In this document: in pieces, positions 10,118 through 22,298 of the stretch | How positions within the stretch are numbered: position 1 is the stretch's first letter | How the letters are laid out: each line of letters begins with the position of its first letter | Origin: Enoplolaimus lenunculus | Lineage: Eukaryota; Nematoda; Enoplea; Enoplida; Thoracostomopsidae | NCBI GenBank assembly: GCA_030248215.1 | Contig: JASANG010003710.1 | Coordinates: forward strand, 124,001-188,000 | Length of the DNA stretch: 64,000 nucleotides | Reading direction: 5' to 3' | Made by a program: the position numbers and the translations under genes | Notes under the pieces: model-generated | The model's database searches: none | The model's input: only the letters and a program-made list of their open reading frames with translations | What the model was told of the DNA's origin: nothing

Positions 10118-11746
10118 TATATGCGATCATTAATCCTACTGGTTTAGCTTCAGACATGGGTAAAGGCTGGATCGCTGGAAGATCTTTTTCGCGTTGATAT
10201 ACCCGCGGGCAATAATTTTCTATTTCCGTGGTAACAGCGCCGGTCCGATACAAAAATCCTTACCCACTTCCCACTCTAAGTTCAACACTCTGTTGGGGCA
10301 TAATTTTTCAATAGTTGTAAACTAAAATTTTAAATGAGTTACAAGCGAGGTTGAAAATCTTCGTTTTCAACATCGGCTGTTTTAAAAACAACATATACCA
10401 GGGTACAAAATCTATTTTAAGAAAATAAAATGAATGAAAAAAAGTACTTGAATGACAGAAAGTTTGTATTTTAATAAACTGGTATGACGTTTTCAATTTG
10501 TTGCTGCATGACAAAAGCACCGCAATCCTGGCATAAAATGACATCGTGCATGCAAAGTCTGTTCTAAGCATAAAAAATGCAATTATATTTTTAAATTAAA
10601 TTTTATAAAATTAGACTCGTTTCGGTCAGAAAAATTGTGATTTAGTGACGAAAAAAATGACAATTCATTAGCAGAGCGGTTTGAAAAAAATAGACTTAAT
10701 ACTGATATATAAGAAAGAATATCACGTGTTTCCGCTTATGTTTTCGCTAAGCTTATCAAAGCTTTAGAAAAGTTAATTATTATTTCACTGAGAGACAAAA
10801 GTATTAAACACAAGCACATTTCATTCTGAAAAACGGCTTAGTGGTTGACAGTAAAATATTGCATGTAGGGTCCATATTCTCAAATGTGTATAGCAACTAT
10901 AATCAGTTAATAATAGGTTTTCAAACTCGCTAACTATTGCTATTGCTGAACTCATAATTGGTACATAAAACAATTCAAATGCACAAAAAAATGTGCCAAA
11001 GTTTGAGCCTCAGCGTTCATTGATTCGAAAGTTACACGACCTATCACTAACTATCCATAGATGCTATACACATTTGAGAATGCGGGCCTAGATTTATGAT
11101 TATTGCTATAGCAACTCTTCAAAATCTATGCAAGAATTAATAGGTATAACATAAGCTGAGAACTGTAGACAAGTATTAGCTAAGAAAAGGTCGTGCAGTC
11201 CTTAAAAATACCCCCCTTCCAAAGTTTGTCCTCGCTTGAAATTACAACGCAATCTACGCGTAGCTTTTAGTCAAAATTTCCGCATTAATATGTTGGACTG
11301 AATACTCGGCTTGAATGGGCCAATCGGTAAATTTTAAAATATTTCCTAGTCCTTTTTCTGCTTTCAAACCCATAAAGGTCGGTATGATAACTTAGACGAC
11401 TTTAAAGGTTGAGTTTTTTCCACCAAAAATAGCATATTTTAAGCATATTCTCACGAAAATGCCAAACGATTACAAATCAAAAAAACACGCTACGATTTGG
11501 AATCTCACAAAAATAACTACTGCTCAGGGGTGTGCCTATACGGAACGTCAAGGGGCTGCCGTCATATCAATTATTGTAAGCTAAGTAAATGACACTTGCA
11601 TTAAAACAGTTTACCAATTCTAAGTTAACAATTAGTATTTTAGTCATTTTTGTCCGGCCTGCGGCTCTCGCTAACTTTAGTTTAATCGAAACGCTATTTA
11701 CTAGGCTCTGCTAAAGTGCACTGTTTAGAATTCAATTCATATAAAG
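10118..11746. other. Unannotated intergenic stretch
   Basis: AT-rich unique DNA with weak, unsupported short reading frames. No repeat family of this window, tRNA-like sequence or exon pattern was recognised. Confidence 0.5.
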
Positions 11747-11971
11747 GGTGACGCTATACTTTTGATGACGTCCTGCGCTCCGTCCGGCACGCTCCATTGT
11801 CGTGCGTTGCCGTGAGAGGCCGTGCATCGCCGTCCAAGGCCGTGTGTCGCCGTTCGTCACCGTGTGTTTCCGTGCGATACAGTACGTGAATTGCTCACGT
11901 ACGATACCGTATGGTGACAGACGGTCGACTAACAGTGACGGATGACGCCACACGACAACTATAGCGTCACA
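11747..11971. mobile_element. GC-6 TIR MITE, copy 2
   Basis: Ends are GGTGACGCTATACTT and AACTATAGCGTCACA. The centre is a string of diverged GCCGTGYGTCGCCGT-like words, making a GC-rich island of about 225 bp in AT-rich DNA. Confidence 0.7.
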
Positions 11972-12129
11972 CGTAATCAACCAGCTATAAACCAGACTGT
12001 GGGCAAAGCTGCCAAAGATAGTTTTTTTTTTCATTTAGCTGAATTTGATTGGTATTTTTACGACTTTAGGAAGTTGTGAAAATCAAAAAGCGAGCTACAA
12101 AAGTCTGTGCTGGGTGCATTTTTTAGAAC

Positions 12130-12520
12130 TAAAAGTATTAAGGAAAATAAAGCAAACAAATTATAATGTTGAAAAGAATATAAACAAACAAATGAACTGA
12201 TAAATTAAAAAATAAAATTTCATAAATCATATTAAAATAAATTAATAAATAAGTGAACAATCAAGTGAAAAGTAAATAATCAAATTTAAAAACAAATGAA
12301 TAAATTGGTAGATAAAAATTAATAAATTGACTAAATAAAAAATAATAAATTTACAAAACAAAAAATTATTAAATTTACTAAATATAAAGTTAATAAATTT
12401 GCTACGCAAAAAATAAATAAATTTACTAAGCAAAATATAAATATTAAGTCAAAACGCTGAAATGAATAACCAAATAAATGATGCCTAAATAAATTAAATG
12501 CTAAATAAAACAAATACTTA
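12130..12520. repeat. Cryptically simple AAATAAATT-rich tract
   Basis: Dominated by AATAAATT, TAAATAA and ACAAA words without a strict period. Minus-strand frames full of Phe, Ile and Leu are products of this composition. Confidence 0.75.
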
Positions 12521-13059
12521 AGAAATATGCTTATAACACTTATCCGCCTCTGTTGTTTATATTGGCCGCGATTTTTACTAAAAAAACCATTTAGTTCGTT
12601 TGATTAATAACCTAATTTATAAATGGGGATAGTTGCTACAACTATTAGAAAAAATACTAGCGCTCGCTGTGCCTAAAATGCAACCACATATTAATATGTT
12701 TTACGGTAGATCTCGTATAAAAATATTCGTTTCAATGGCAAAACATATGCTGGTTAGTGTGTTCTCAGTTTATAAGGCCAAACTTAAAGCTGCAATGTGT
12801 AGAAAATACACAAATTTTCGAAGCATAATTAGCGACCGCTTGTTCTGTAAACTAAATAATTTATGATTTTCAGTTTGTTTTTCCGTTCGAAAATATAAGC
12901 AGAAAGGCACTGTTTTATTCGTATTCGGCTTGACTAAAAGTAAAGCAACTGAGCATGAAAAAGTGTTGCCGCTACTTTGTCAAAATATTATCTGCTTATG
13001 TGACAAAATACCGAACAAACTATTTCATCATTTTTGGTTGAACTTAACTTTACAATAAG

Positions 13060-13560
13060 ATACTAAGCCTAAGCCTAATGTTTAACCAAATCCTAACACC
13101 TCAACTTAATCATTCGCCTACAGTTTTTTAGCCTGAGCCTAATGTTAAACCTAAAAATAAAATTACAACCTAACATTATACACTGCAAAAAATGATGAGT
13201 CAGATTGACTGTCTCTGAAATAGGCTGTACGGGACTACACAAACTGAGTCAAATTCGACTCCGCCAGCGACAAATTCGACTCACTTGAGTCGCACGTTTG
13301 ACTCTGGCGGAGTCGAATTTGACTCAGTTTGGGTCGCTCCGCAGAGCCTATTTCGAAGAGAGTCAATTTGACTCAGCATTTTTTGCGGTGTATTAAAAGC
13401 CTGAGCTGCGTTAGATTAAACCGAATCCTAGCATCCTAACCTGAAACTTAAGCCTAAGCTTAAGCGTTACACTTAAAGCTGTACTGCTAACTACTGAAAG
13501 TCTAAATCACAGACCTTAGCATAAAAATAAAAGTCTAAAGCATAAAAGCCTAAAACTGTT
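13060..13560. repeat. Decayed CCTAA-rich tract split by an FB-2 element
   Basis: CCTAAGCCTAA-type words at about 13060-13180 resume at about 13396-13560 on the far side of a complete FB-2 element. The two sides look like a worn TTAGGC-type array into which FB-2 inserted. No TEL termini remain. Confidence 0.55.
13181..13390. mobile_element. FB-2 foldback MITE, between TA dinucleotides
   Basis: Ends CACTGCAAAAAATGATGAG and TTTTTTGCGGTG with TA on both sides, which supports a TA target site for this family. Confidence 0.87.
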
Positions 13561-14079
13561 TACAGATACAACTGTATTAACTTAAAAATCAAATGAATAA
13601 GATACAATAATCATATCGTATTTAGGTTTTATTATGTCATTTTTACAGTTTAAAAATCAACATTCGCACCAGCAACATTAACCAAACGTTAACGGTCAAA
13701 TATGTTCAAATAAAGTTAAAAAATGGCCAGATTCTCACGCCGACCTACATTCTGGTTCGTAGAACTTGACGGGTGAAGCGGTCCAAACGGTCAGCCTCCT
13801 TGTATAAAAACTAAATCCAAGCTACGGCTCTCAAATGACCAATATTTTCAACCCCCTCGTTTTAATATATTGGGCGGTCTATCGGGCTTGGGTGTATCTA
13901 AAACTTACCACATCAAAGTTCTATTGAACTTGTGTGTCTGTTTATGCTAAAACGCCGCGTTTCGGGTTTATTAAATTGGTTTTCTGTGTGTGTTTATGTA
14001 TATATGTGTATATGGAAACTGAAAAAAAAATCAAACCTCATTTATACTTCCCTCATATTTAAGGTGCAGGGTTAGATTT

Positions 14080-14290
14080 ACTCTTAGGCTTAGGCTCTGG
14101 TTTATAAATAAAGCCAACGGCTTAGGTTTACCCTTAGGTTTTGCCTCTGGCTTAGGCAACGGCCTAGGTTTGGCCTTAATATCTAACGGCTTAGGCAAAT
14201 AGTTGGGATTCGATAACAAGGTTTGGGCTTACGTAACAGCTTTAGGTAAGCCTTTTACGAAGCCTTAGCCTAAAGGTTGCGCCAAAGCCT
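14080..14290. repeat. Degenerate TTAGGC-like array
   Basis: CTTAGGTTT, GGCTTAGGCAA and ACGGCTTAGG words at irregular spacing. Probably the worn centre of a TEL element; no termini recognised. Confidence 0.55.
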
Positions 14291-15115
14291 AAGCCTGTGG
14301 GAAGAAGCATACAAGAGCGAACCGTTAAAAGTCAACCTGCGTTTATACATAGCCACCCTCGGATACAGACTAAAAAGCAGAAACCGCACCAGATTTTTAA
14401 GACTTTGGATAAAAAAACTGGACCGGTAGTAAAGTTCTGGCCCAACCAAGAACAATTGTGGGCCCTACTTGTAAATTATATTAAATTACCAGTCGGGCTT
14501 TTTTGGTTTAAATTTTTTTGGGAACCCTTCCAAATTTCGATATCATTAGAATACGAATTGCGCCGAAACCAGAACCTATTTTGAAGTTACTTCATTCCAT
14601 ACTATTCATCTATAAAAAACACATTGCGGGCTTCAGATGAACAATTTACATCACAAAATTTTTCGCTTAATGGAGAAGATGCAAGAGCGTGCGTCCACAC
14701 GGATGGCATTGGGATGCCGTTACCCCCTAAATTTGGCTGGACCAAATTGACTTGGTCTAAAAGTAAACAATCTTGAATTGCAATTGTAAGCAGGCCCCGA
14801 AAATTATTATGCGGGTGTCCCACCGAATGTAATGTTCTACGGACGCCCGTGAGGATATGGATCTGTTATCTTTCTGGATCGACTTCTGGCAAGGATAATT
14901 AGGAAACATCGTACACGATTAAAGTTGAAATAGAACGGAACAAAAACTAAAACAATAAAAACTAAACATTTGTCTGTGTCCGTAACGAATTAGATTATTT
15001 TTCTATCATCCATTGTCAGCGTCCGTCACCCCCTATAGAGCTAAAAAAACTATTACTACTTTATGAAATGCGAGGCGTGCGGCATTTATGTGATTCAGAA
15101 CCAAATGCGGTCAGA
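14291..15115. other. Unannotated intergenic stretch
   Basis: Mixed-composition unique sequence. A few short open frames lack splice borders or recognisable domains. Confidence 0.45.
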
Positions 15116-15293
15116 CAATGGCGGATCCATGGACGGGGGCCCACCCCGGCCACGGCCCTCCCAACACCATCTCGACAAAACTTCTATAGCAATTTTGTGA
15201 CAATAGTTCGTGGTTTGTGTATGGGTCAAAAGTAAGTTTATTACCTGTGAAATTTTGACCCCGCCCCATTTTGAGATCCTGGATCCGCCACTG
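15116..15293. mobile_element. hAT-n3 MITE
   Basis: The ends CAATGGCGGATCCA and TGGATCCGCCACTG are inverted, a terminus typical of hAT MITEs (CAGTGGCGGATCC). The interior has C-rich and G-rich facing stretches. GTCAGA occurs just outside both ends, suggesting a worn target duplication. Confidence 0.65.
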
Positions 15294-15444
15294 AGTCAGA
15301 ACAATAATGGCATCGCAAGGGGGGTGGTTTAGGATTTAAACCCCATTAGCGATTTTTATATGGGGTTTTTGTGAACTTATTCAGTTAGTAACACAAGAAA
15401 CTCGATTCGCAATTTTGTCCCATGCAACTTTGAGTGGCAACCGT

Positions 15445-15598
15445 GTTTTCGCGGGACTATAATAGAGTAAGCTTAAGGTTTAGACTGAATTTTATGCTTA
15501 CGCTTAATAGGCTTAAGCTTATTAGGTTTATTCTTATGAAGCTTGAGATTAGGCTTTGGCTTAGGCTTGAAATATGCTTATAATACTGTTACGTCCCG
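15445..15598. mobile_element. TEL-A MITE, worn ends
   Basis: Retains the arm GGACTATAATAGAGTAAGC, a scattered TTAGGC array and the right arm ATATGCTTATAATACTGTT. The outer GGCC termini are not clear. Confidence 0.65.
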
Positions 15599-15599
15599 C

Positions 15600-16950
15600 A
15601 AAGTATTAGCATTGGCCAAAATTTTTTATCGAACTTGTTACTGTTCCAAAACCTACGCTAACCTCCCTGCGGCGGAAAACAATTTCCGATTCAATGGGCC
15701 CAAAAGAACTATGTGGGCTGTACCTGACGGTGAACGTTAAACCACGGCGCTATATAATCTGACGCGTGGGGGGTGGCCGTTAAAAGAAAGTTTGTACGCA
15801 TTTTTCCTAGTGCCTCTCCCCTCGGTGCGGACACTCGTTTACAGAAAGTTCTTCTAAAATGTGATTGTTTATGCTGTTAACATCTCTCTATCGCTACTTC
15901 CAATTATTGAGCACTCTCAGCCATGCCGTCTGGTTAGTTTGTGATTATCGTTAGGTCACCATTTGGTCACGTTCCCACAGTTGAAATATACTTTTATTTT
16001 CCTCCCTCAGCAAAAAAACAACAACAACAACGAAATCATAAATAGTACGTTTTTTCTCTATCGTTCAATTCTGTATTTGAATTATTTCCATAAATGTATC
16101 TCATTGAGTTTAACTGGACACCCAAGGGAATCCACCCAGGTCATGGACCGCAACAGGGATGAAATCCGTAATTTTGTACAAAACATTTAGTTATAAAATT
16201 GCTCTGTTTTGGTTTCTCGCTCGCTTCTGCTCGCGAATTTTCTCTCACTTTTCTACGGTAATCGCGCTCCCTCGTCACCAGTTTTCTGGATCCGTCATTG
16301 TGATTAGGCTAAACAATAGTACATTGGTAAAGCCTAAACACACGTGCCATTATGATTATTTGAGCATAAAAAATTTGCCAAAGCAATAAAGGCCATTTGT
16401 TGTAAAAGATTGTTCGTTTTGATAGTCATAATCGTCAGACTTAACTCTATTTACCAGGGTACAAGTCGAGGTATGTCTAAATTTCTGGCTTTGGTATTTT
16501 TTCTACCTGCGGTTGCACCGTGTTATATGCAGGTTGACAGCTAAAAATCACAAGGAACACGAGACTTCACATATAGTTTTGTAAAAACACTGTTAAAAGC
16601 TTTTGCTAAGGGGGGGAATGATTTTGTATGTTTTTTGAACGGTCGATCCCCCCTCTGTCGACTGGTTTTCGATTTTAGCAGTTACGCGGACCATTTATCA
16701 GGGGTGGGCTGGGGGTATGAAATGTTTTTGTTTTAAAGAAATCACCGGTGAAAAAATGTTCCGTTTCTTGCTGAATTTTATTTTCAATCGTTCGGAATAC
16801 TGAATTGGCAAAATTTTATTAAAGTTGAACGAGTCCCCTCTTCCGACTTTTACAGATAGGGGGCGTATCGACAGTCAGCGTAGGTACTGGTAAGTTTGAC
16901 GAAATCGGTGAACATTAATTATCATAAATTTAGCGGGTGCGGTCAAAAAA
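15600..16950. other. Unannotated intergenic stretch
   Basis: Unique sequence with no recognised family. A phrase near 16100-16160 (GGACACCCAAGGGAATCCAC) has a coding look, but no exon borders could be supported. Confidence 0.4.
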
Positions 16951-16963
16951 GCACAGCGCGCTT

Positions 16964-17321
16964 GGCTCTTGTATAGAACAGGGCCGGAACAGTAGTATAA
17001 GCATATTCCTTAAGCCTAAGTCTAAGCCTAAGCTTAAGCCTATGCGTATGGATGAGCCTATTCCTAAGACTAAGACTAAGCCTAAGCCTAAGCCTAAGCC
17101 TAAGCCTAAGCCTAAGCCTATGCGTATGGATGAGCCTATTCCTAAGCCTAAGCCTAAGCCTAAGCCTAAGCCTAAGCCTAAGCCTAAGCCTAAGCCTAAG
17201 CCTAAGCCTAAGCCTAAGCCTAAGCCTAAGCCTACGCACAAAAATTAATTAATCTAAAGCTTAAACTGACTCTATTATAGCCCCTCCGGAAAGCGATCCA
17301 GCCCTGTTCTATACATGGACC
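16964..17321. mobile_element. TEL-B MITE carrying the longest TTAGGC array
   Basis: TEL-B termini (GTATAGAACAGGGCCGG on the left, complement on the right) enclose about 200 bp of CCTAAG units, i.e. (TTAGGC)n on the minus strand. There are about eight near-perfect units, then a spacer reading TATGCGTATGGATGAGCC, then about sixteen more. The spacer cassette also occurs once before the first block, so the array grew by duplication of a larger module. The flanks GCGCGCTT (16956-16963) and GCGTGCTT (17322-17329) match at 7 of 8 bases. Lys-Pro or Gly-Leu repeat frames across it are not genes. Confidence 0.9.
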
Positions 17322-17491
17322 GCGTGCTTGGTCATTGCTACTTTTTCCATGGAGAAAGTACCCAGTTGCGTACCGTGTAGGGCATTGTAATCTTCATGCT
17401 TCAAGCATGGATGTAGCCAGGATTTTGGAAGGGAAGTAAAATGCCGAAGGAGAGTTTCATGCGTTACGGACTGGAAAAAATGCCGAACACC

Positions 17492-17912
17492 GGCCCATGT
17501 AAAGATCAGTGGCGGAACGCTTTTCTGTAGGACTGGAATAGAGTAAGTTTAAGCTTTATGTGAATGTTTTTGTTTGGTTTTGGCTTAGTTCTATGCTCAT
17601 ACTTACGTTTAGGTTCAGGTTTAGGCTTTTAGGCATAGGAATATGCTTATAGTACTGTTCCGCCCCAGTGGATTAGGCTTAGGTTTAGACTTAGGAGTAC
17701 ATCCAATCCCTACACAACCGTCCCATTCAATTGCTGATATGTGATCACACGCAATTCTCATTCATAAATAGGTTCAGGCTTAGGCTTTTAGGCATAGGAA
17801 TACGCTTATACTGCTGTTCCACCCCAGTGGATTACGCTTAGGTTTAGGCTTAGGAGTACATCCAATCCCTACACAGCCGTCCCATTCAATTGCTGATAAG
17901 TGATCCAACGCA
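17492..17912. mobile_element. TEL-A MITE with its 3' part tandemly duplicated
   Basis: Starts GGCCCATGTAAAGATCAG. The stretch from about 17609 (AGGTTCAGG..) through the right arm and a downstream phrase (CATCCAATCCCTACACA) is repeated from about 17770 to 17912. The duplication includes non-element flank, so it arose after insertion. Confidence 0.75.
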
Positions 17913-19070
17913 ACGTAAAATAGTTGTTATACCAATGATATAATTCGCAGCCTCCTGTCCTGTAATCAAACCCAGTGCCGTTAGCAATATTGGTATCACT
18001 AAAAGTCATGAGCAGCATAACATATTCCCACGGTCATGACCAGAAAGAACGTTAAGCAAGCGCATGGTTCTATATTCAAAGGCGACAAGAAATATTTTTG
18101 TTAATAAGCAAATGCTAGCTGAGACAAATAGATTTAAAGGCTGAACCACATTTTGACGTAGCATTTGTGGAACTAGAATCCTTGCTGAGCATGTAAGAGA
18201 CCCGTATCCAGCTCATATTGCTAGGATGGCTATTAATTTTTCACGATGGGCATACAAGGTTGCTCGTTGACTTTACAAGCAAGGCTGAAAATTTCCTAGG
18301 GGGGCTCAAAATCAAAATTTTTCTAGGGGGGATGAACGCTCCTGGCTTCGCTTGGCTACGGCCCCGGGCCCGTGAGCATACCGGATTAAACCAGATTAGA
18401 TATCATTTCGCAAGGGTATAACTTGAAAGAACCCGAGAAAAACGTTTTGTTCTTAAGGATGGTAAGATCAGTGGCAAATTTTTGCTATATTGCTGGTACG
18501 TGGAAACTGCCTGAAATATATAGAACCTGTCGCTGACACACCTAAAATATACCAAAACGAAACTTTTGTGTTTAGAATTTTAGACGTTTTATGTAAAAAT
18601 TTAACGTTGGTTTTTTGCTCGTTTCGTTCGATGACCCCCTTCCCCCTTTGTGTTTGTGGTTTTCTGCTAACTTGTTCCGTTTTGACACCCCTAGAAAAAA
18701 TCGTTCCAGCGTCTTTACATTGCCGACGTATATATATATTAAAATCAGAACGAAATTAGCTCCAAAGGTCAAAAAAATCAAATTTTAAACTTTACCAGTT
18801 TCTAGGTTAAGACTTACATCCACGTATTTCCCTACTGATGATAGGTACTATACACAGTTAGAAAACATTGGCACAGATTAAAGGTGGCGGTTGTAAGCTT
18901 GAAGAAACAAGCCGATTATGAGCTATGGCTGGTAATTTTGAAGTAACGATGTATCATTAAACCATGCTAATGAGAGTACAATTAAACTCATGGGTGTAAT
19001 TTAGTTTGAAAAAATAATTACGATATATAAAACCTATACTAACAGTATAATCAGATGTACAAATTTTTCA
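17913..19070. other. Unannotated stretch with a G-rich hAT-n4-like fragment
   Basis: At 18270-18372, CTAGGGGGGCTCAAAATC, a second CTAGGGGGG block and CTTGGCTACGGCCCCGGGCCC resemble the element at 41485-41649. The remainder is unique AT-rich DNA. Confidence 0.5.
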
Positions 19071-19495
19071 ATAATATTTATCTTGGTATAAAGCAGGAAC
19101 GCCCATCATACGTATTTTGAGCAACATTCTAGCATGGCAACGAAGTCAAAAAGCGTACACTGTAAATTGCAATGAGTTAATAATCAACTCAGGCGTAAAG
19201 TTAGTTTTTTTCTGAGTTAATAATAATAAACCTTAACTCACTCTGAGTTGAGTTGATTCTCATTCCGAGTTAAGCTGATGCCGGGGGAGTTTATTAATTG
19301 TATCAGAATAAGTTGAATCAACTCAGAAATCAGAGTTCTGATTGCCTTAACTCAGACTGAGTGATTCAACTCATTCTGAATTAAAATCAACTCACTGGAA
19401 TTTACAGTGTATTCGTTAATATTTATATTGTTAAAGCAGTAACACCCATCATACGTATTTTGAGCAACATTCTAGCATAGAAACGAAGTCAGAGC
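19070..19495. repeat. Direct ~60-85 bp repeat flanking an FB-1 element
   Basis: The phrase CCCATCATACGTATTTTGAG followed by CAACATTCTAGCAT occurs at about 19098-19150 and again at about 19447-19495, one on each side of the FB-1 element at 19158-19409. A looser relative lies at 61715-61775. The duplicated stretch is far longer than a target duplication. Confidence 0.75.
19158..19409. mobile_element. FB-1 MITE, copy 3
   Basis: Complete, TA on both sides, same orientation as the copy at 2499. Confidence 0.88.
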
Positions 19496-19773
19496 GTATT
19501 CAGCGTATCATATATCTGATATTGATATATTAGTAAGACTAAAACGCCCACGATATATAATTTAGGCAACTTTTGAAGTACGAAAATGAAAACACGCACC
19601 CGGTGTCGTTGCAAAAAATTGCCAAAACAATCTGGTACTTGGTTAGCGTTCAGCGTAGGTTCTGCAAATAATAAGCTTGGAGTACCAAACTTAACAGGTT
19701 TACAATTTTTGAAGCTTTTATTTTTTTGGGTCTTACGCTTGTCATTAGATTCTAGTTGTGTCTAGGCAATGTA

Positions 19774-20214
19774 CTGTATTGACCCGAATAAGAGGGGGTA
19801 ATAAGAGGGGGTCCCCATTTGGGTCAGAATCAATAGGAGTTCGTATCCCTAATAAGAGTTCGTAAGCGCATAGAGTCCCTAAACCCTAATTAAAGTCCAT
19901 AAATGTCAATTAACCTTAATTGTAGCGCATAAATGACTCCAGGACCAAATAATTTGAGTTCGAAACTTTAAAGCGTACTTAAATTTTGAAAGTACATTCC
20001 TAAGTATAACTTTTTATGATTGCTCAAACTATTGATGCTAGACAAATAAACGTTTAATTCAACGGATAGTTGCAGTACCGGATACATATCAGTAACGAAG
20101 GTCAGCGGAGCGTGAATTAAAAATAAATAGCAGTCCGTAACCGAATAACAAGGGGGGTACCCTCTGGAGAGGCCAAATAAATGTCAGTCCCCCCTCATAT
20201 TCGGGTGACTACAG
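19774..20214. mobile_element. TAp MITE, copy 3
   Basis: Full length between TA dinucleotides. Together with the copies at 3259 and 6008 it defines the interior, which contains no open frame. Confidence 0.88.
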
Positions 20215-21332
20215 TATATATACTTTAAAAATGTTTTAAGTTTTGAAAATTAGTATTCAAGTTGTCGTAATTGAAAACAGTCAAGTTGGGTTGTTAAACA
20301 AAATTTTTTAGTTTTTAAAATTCTTCTAAATTTCATCTTATGACGTCACAAACTGTTTTACTTCAAATATCCATTAAAACACTGTCTAGTACTTGATTTA
20401 CACGAGCCTTTGAGACCAAATTAACGCATGATTTCGGCGTTAGAGCTTAGCTTGGCGATGGCTGAGCCAAAAACATTTACTCTCAGAATTTTGCAGACAC
20501 GATTGCTATCATTAGCTTGCGTATAAGACAATGTCAATTAATGGGGCTCACTCACTACCAGGCCGGGGATTGGAGACTTTAAATACTTGAAAACTTCTTC
20601 TACCCTTACAATTAGGCTTAAAATTGCACTTATGTTTAGGCTTAGGCTTATATTAGGCAAGCATCTGCATAACATGGGCTTGGAAAAATTTATTTATAAC
20701 CAATCCATGTTAACGAAAACAATTAATCAAAATATTTTAACAAAATTATGTTCAAATACCCTATAATTCTTAGTTCTGTATCAGTTGTTTAATTGTATCT
20801 CGCGGGGAACTATGCGAGTTCTTTGAAATAAACCGCGAGTAACTTTCAAGAAATCAGTAGGTCGTACCTGATATTAATAGTTCCACGTACAGTTTTTAGC
20901 AATCGTGTCAAAAATAAAACGCTCGCTCAGAACTCGAGTTAAAATTAAAAGATTCAAATTTTGAATTTTGGTGTGCAAAATTACCTCAAGTATTCAAACA
21001 TTCGCGTGACCAACGGCTGATGATTGCAGATAACTACACATTTTTGAATATGATATAGGGTTTATAAGCATACAAAAAGTTACCCAATAGTCTAATTTGG
21101 ACAAAACATGTTCCGACCTACCACGGATATAACGCAAACCCGCGGTAGATTTTAAGCATTTTTTTGCTTTAGGCTTAGGGTTTGACATAGTAATATGCTT
21201 AATCAAGATTCATACCGCCCTAAATGAACCAAAGGCCAAACCTACCTGCTTGCCACCCTCTTCAAAACTACGAGACTTAATTTATCTAATTAGGTATCAT
21301 TGTTTTTGCTATTAAATATATATCATTTAGAC
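20215..21332. other. Unannotated intergenic stretch
   Basis: AT-rich unique DNA. Short TTAGGCTTA words near 20610-20660 and 21165-21205 may be worn TEL centres. No genes recognised. Confidence 0.45.
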
Positions 21333-21536
21333 GGCCAGTGTCAACAACAGGGCCGGATTGTTTTCCTGTGGGGCTGTAATAGAGTCAGTTTTAGTTTTAG
21401 ACTGAATTTTGTTGCTTAGGCTTATGCTTAGGCTTAAGCTTAGGAAGATGCTCATTCTTACGCTTAGGCTTCGGCCAAGGCTTAGGCTTAGGAATATTTT
21501 TATACTACTGTTCCGACCCTGTTCTATACATGGGCT
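21333..21536. mobile_element. TEL-B MITE with perfect 8-bp target duplication
   Basis: Starts GGCCAGTGTCAACAACAGGG and ends GTTCTATACATGGGCT. ATTTAGAC occurs immediately outside both ends (21325-21332 and 21537-21544). Centre is a short TTAGGC/TTAGGCTT array. Confidence 0.88.
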
Positions 21537-21544
21537 ATTTAGAC

Positions 21545-22197
21545 TATTTATTTAGTCAAAATGGCAACAGTAGTTAACGGAAAATATTACAACGTTTATC
21601 ACGCCATAATTGGCGAAATAAACCAAGATATTTGTTTAAAATTGTCCAAGATTTCACAAAATATTCCAAATAAGCATAATTGAAACGGTAAAAACTACTG
21701 TTTGTGGCCCCAAAAGTCAAACACCATCTAGAGTTTTTCGTACCGGTATCACTTGAAAGAAAACGGTTTCAGCGTTCCAAGTTGTTGCGAGTGAGAATAT
21801 TTCTTTGACCTCTAAACAGCTTGAAGGATAAGCTTGAGCCTGCAAAAAGCTTAGAATTTATCGGATGGGATATAACCAGATTTCCCGTTGAATTCTACTT
21901 GGTTAAGTATCGGTCTGGCAAAGAAATAATTTTGCGTATTGTTACCTGGTGAAAGATATTTTCCAAAGTTAGCTTCAATATCGAATATCCATATAAAATA
22001 ACAGGTTTGAAACAAACTTGCTGCAATTGTATTGGCAAAAAATGAAACATCTTTAAAACTTTTATACTTCATTCGTTGTTTTTCCAGTCTGTTTACAGCC
22101 TGACGAACAGGGATATTTACAACGGAGTTTTGGAGGTATATACCCCTCTCTGATATTTATCTCATGTCTACAAAAATAACAGGTTTGAAACAACCTT
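21545..22197. other. Unannotated intergenic stretch
   Basis: AT-rich unique DNA. A phrase with ATAACAGGTTTGAAACAA occurs near 21995 and again near 22172, a small local duplication. No coding signal. Confidence 0.45.
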
Positions 22198-22298
22198 CAC
22201 TGTAAATTTCAGTGAGTTGATTTTAACTCAGAATAAGTTGAATCACTCAGTCTGAGTTAGGACTATCAGAACTCACAATTCTGAGTTGATTCAACTCA

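Noticed and set aside
12242-12513. Phe/Ile-rich membrane protein frames
   Set aside because: Produced by an AAATAAATT-rich low-complexity tract.
17040-17240. A true chromosome end
   Set aside because: The array is only about 200 bp, lies between TIRs with a target duplication, and unique DNA continues on both sides.
16930-17252. Long Lys-Pro, Leu-Gly and Leu-Arg repeat frames on both strands
   Set aside because: They are six-base-repeat translations of the TTAGGC array inside a TIR element; no start context or splice sites.
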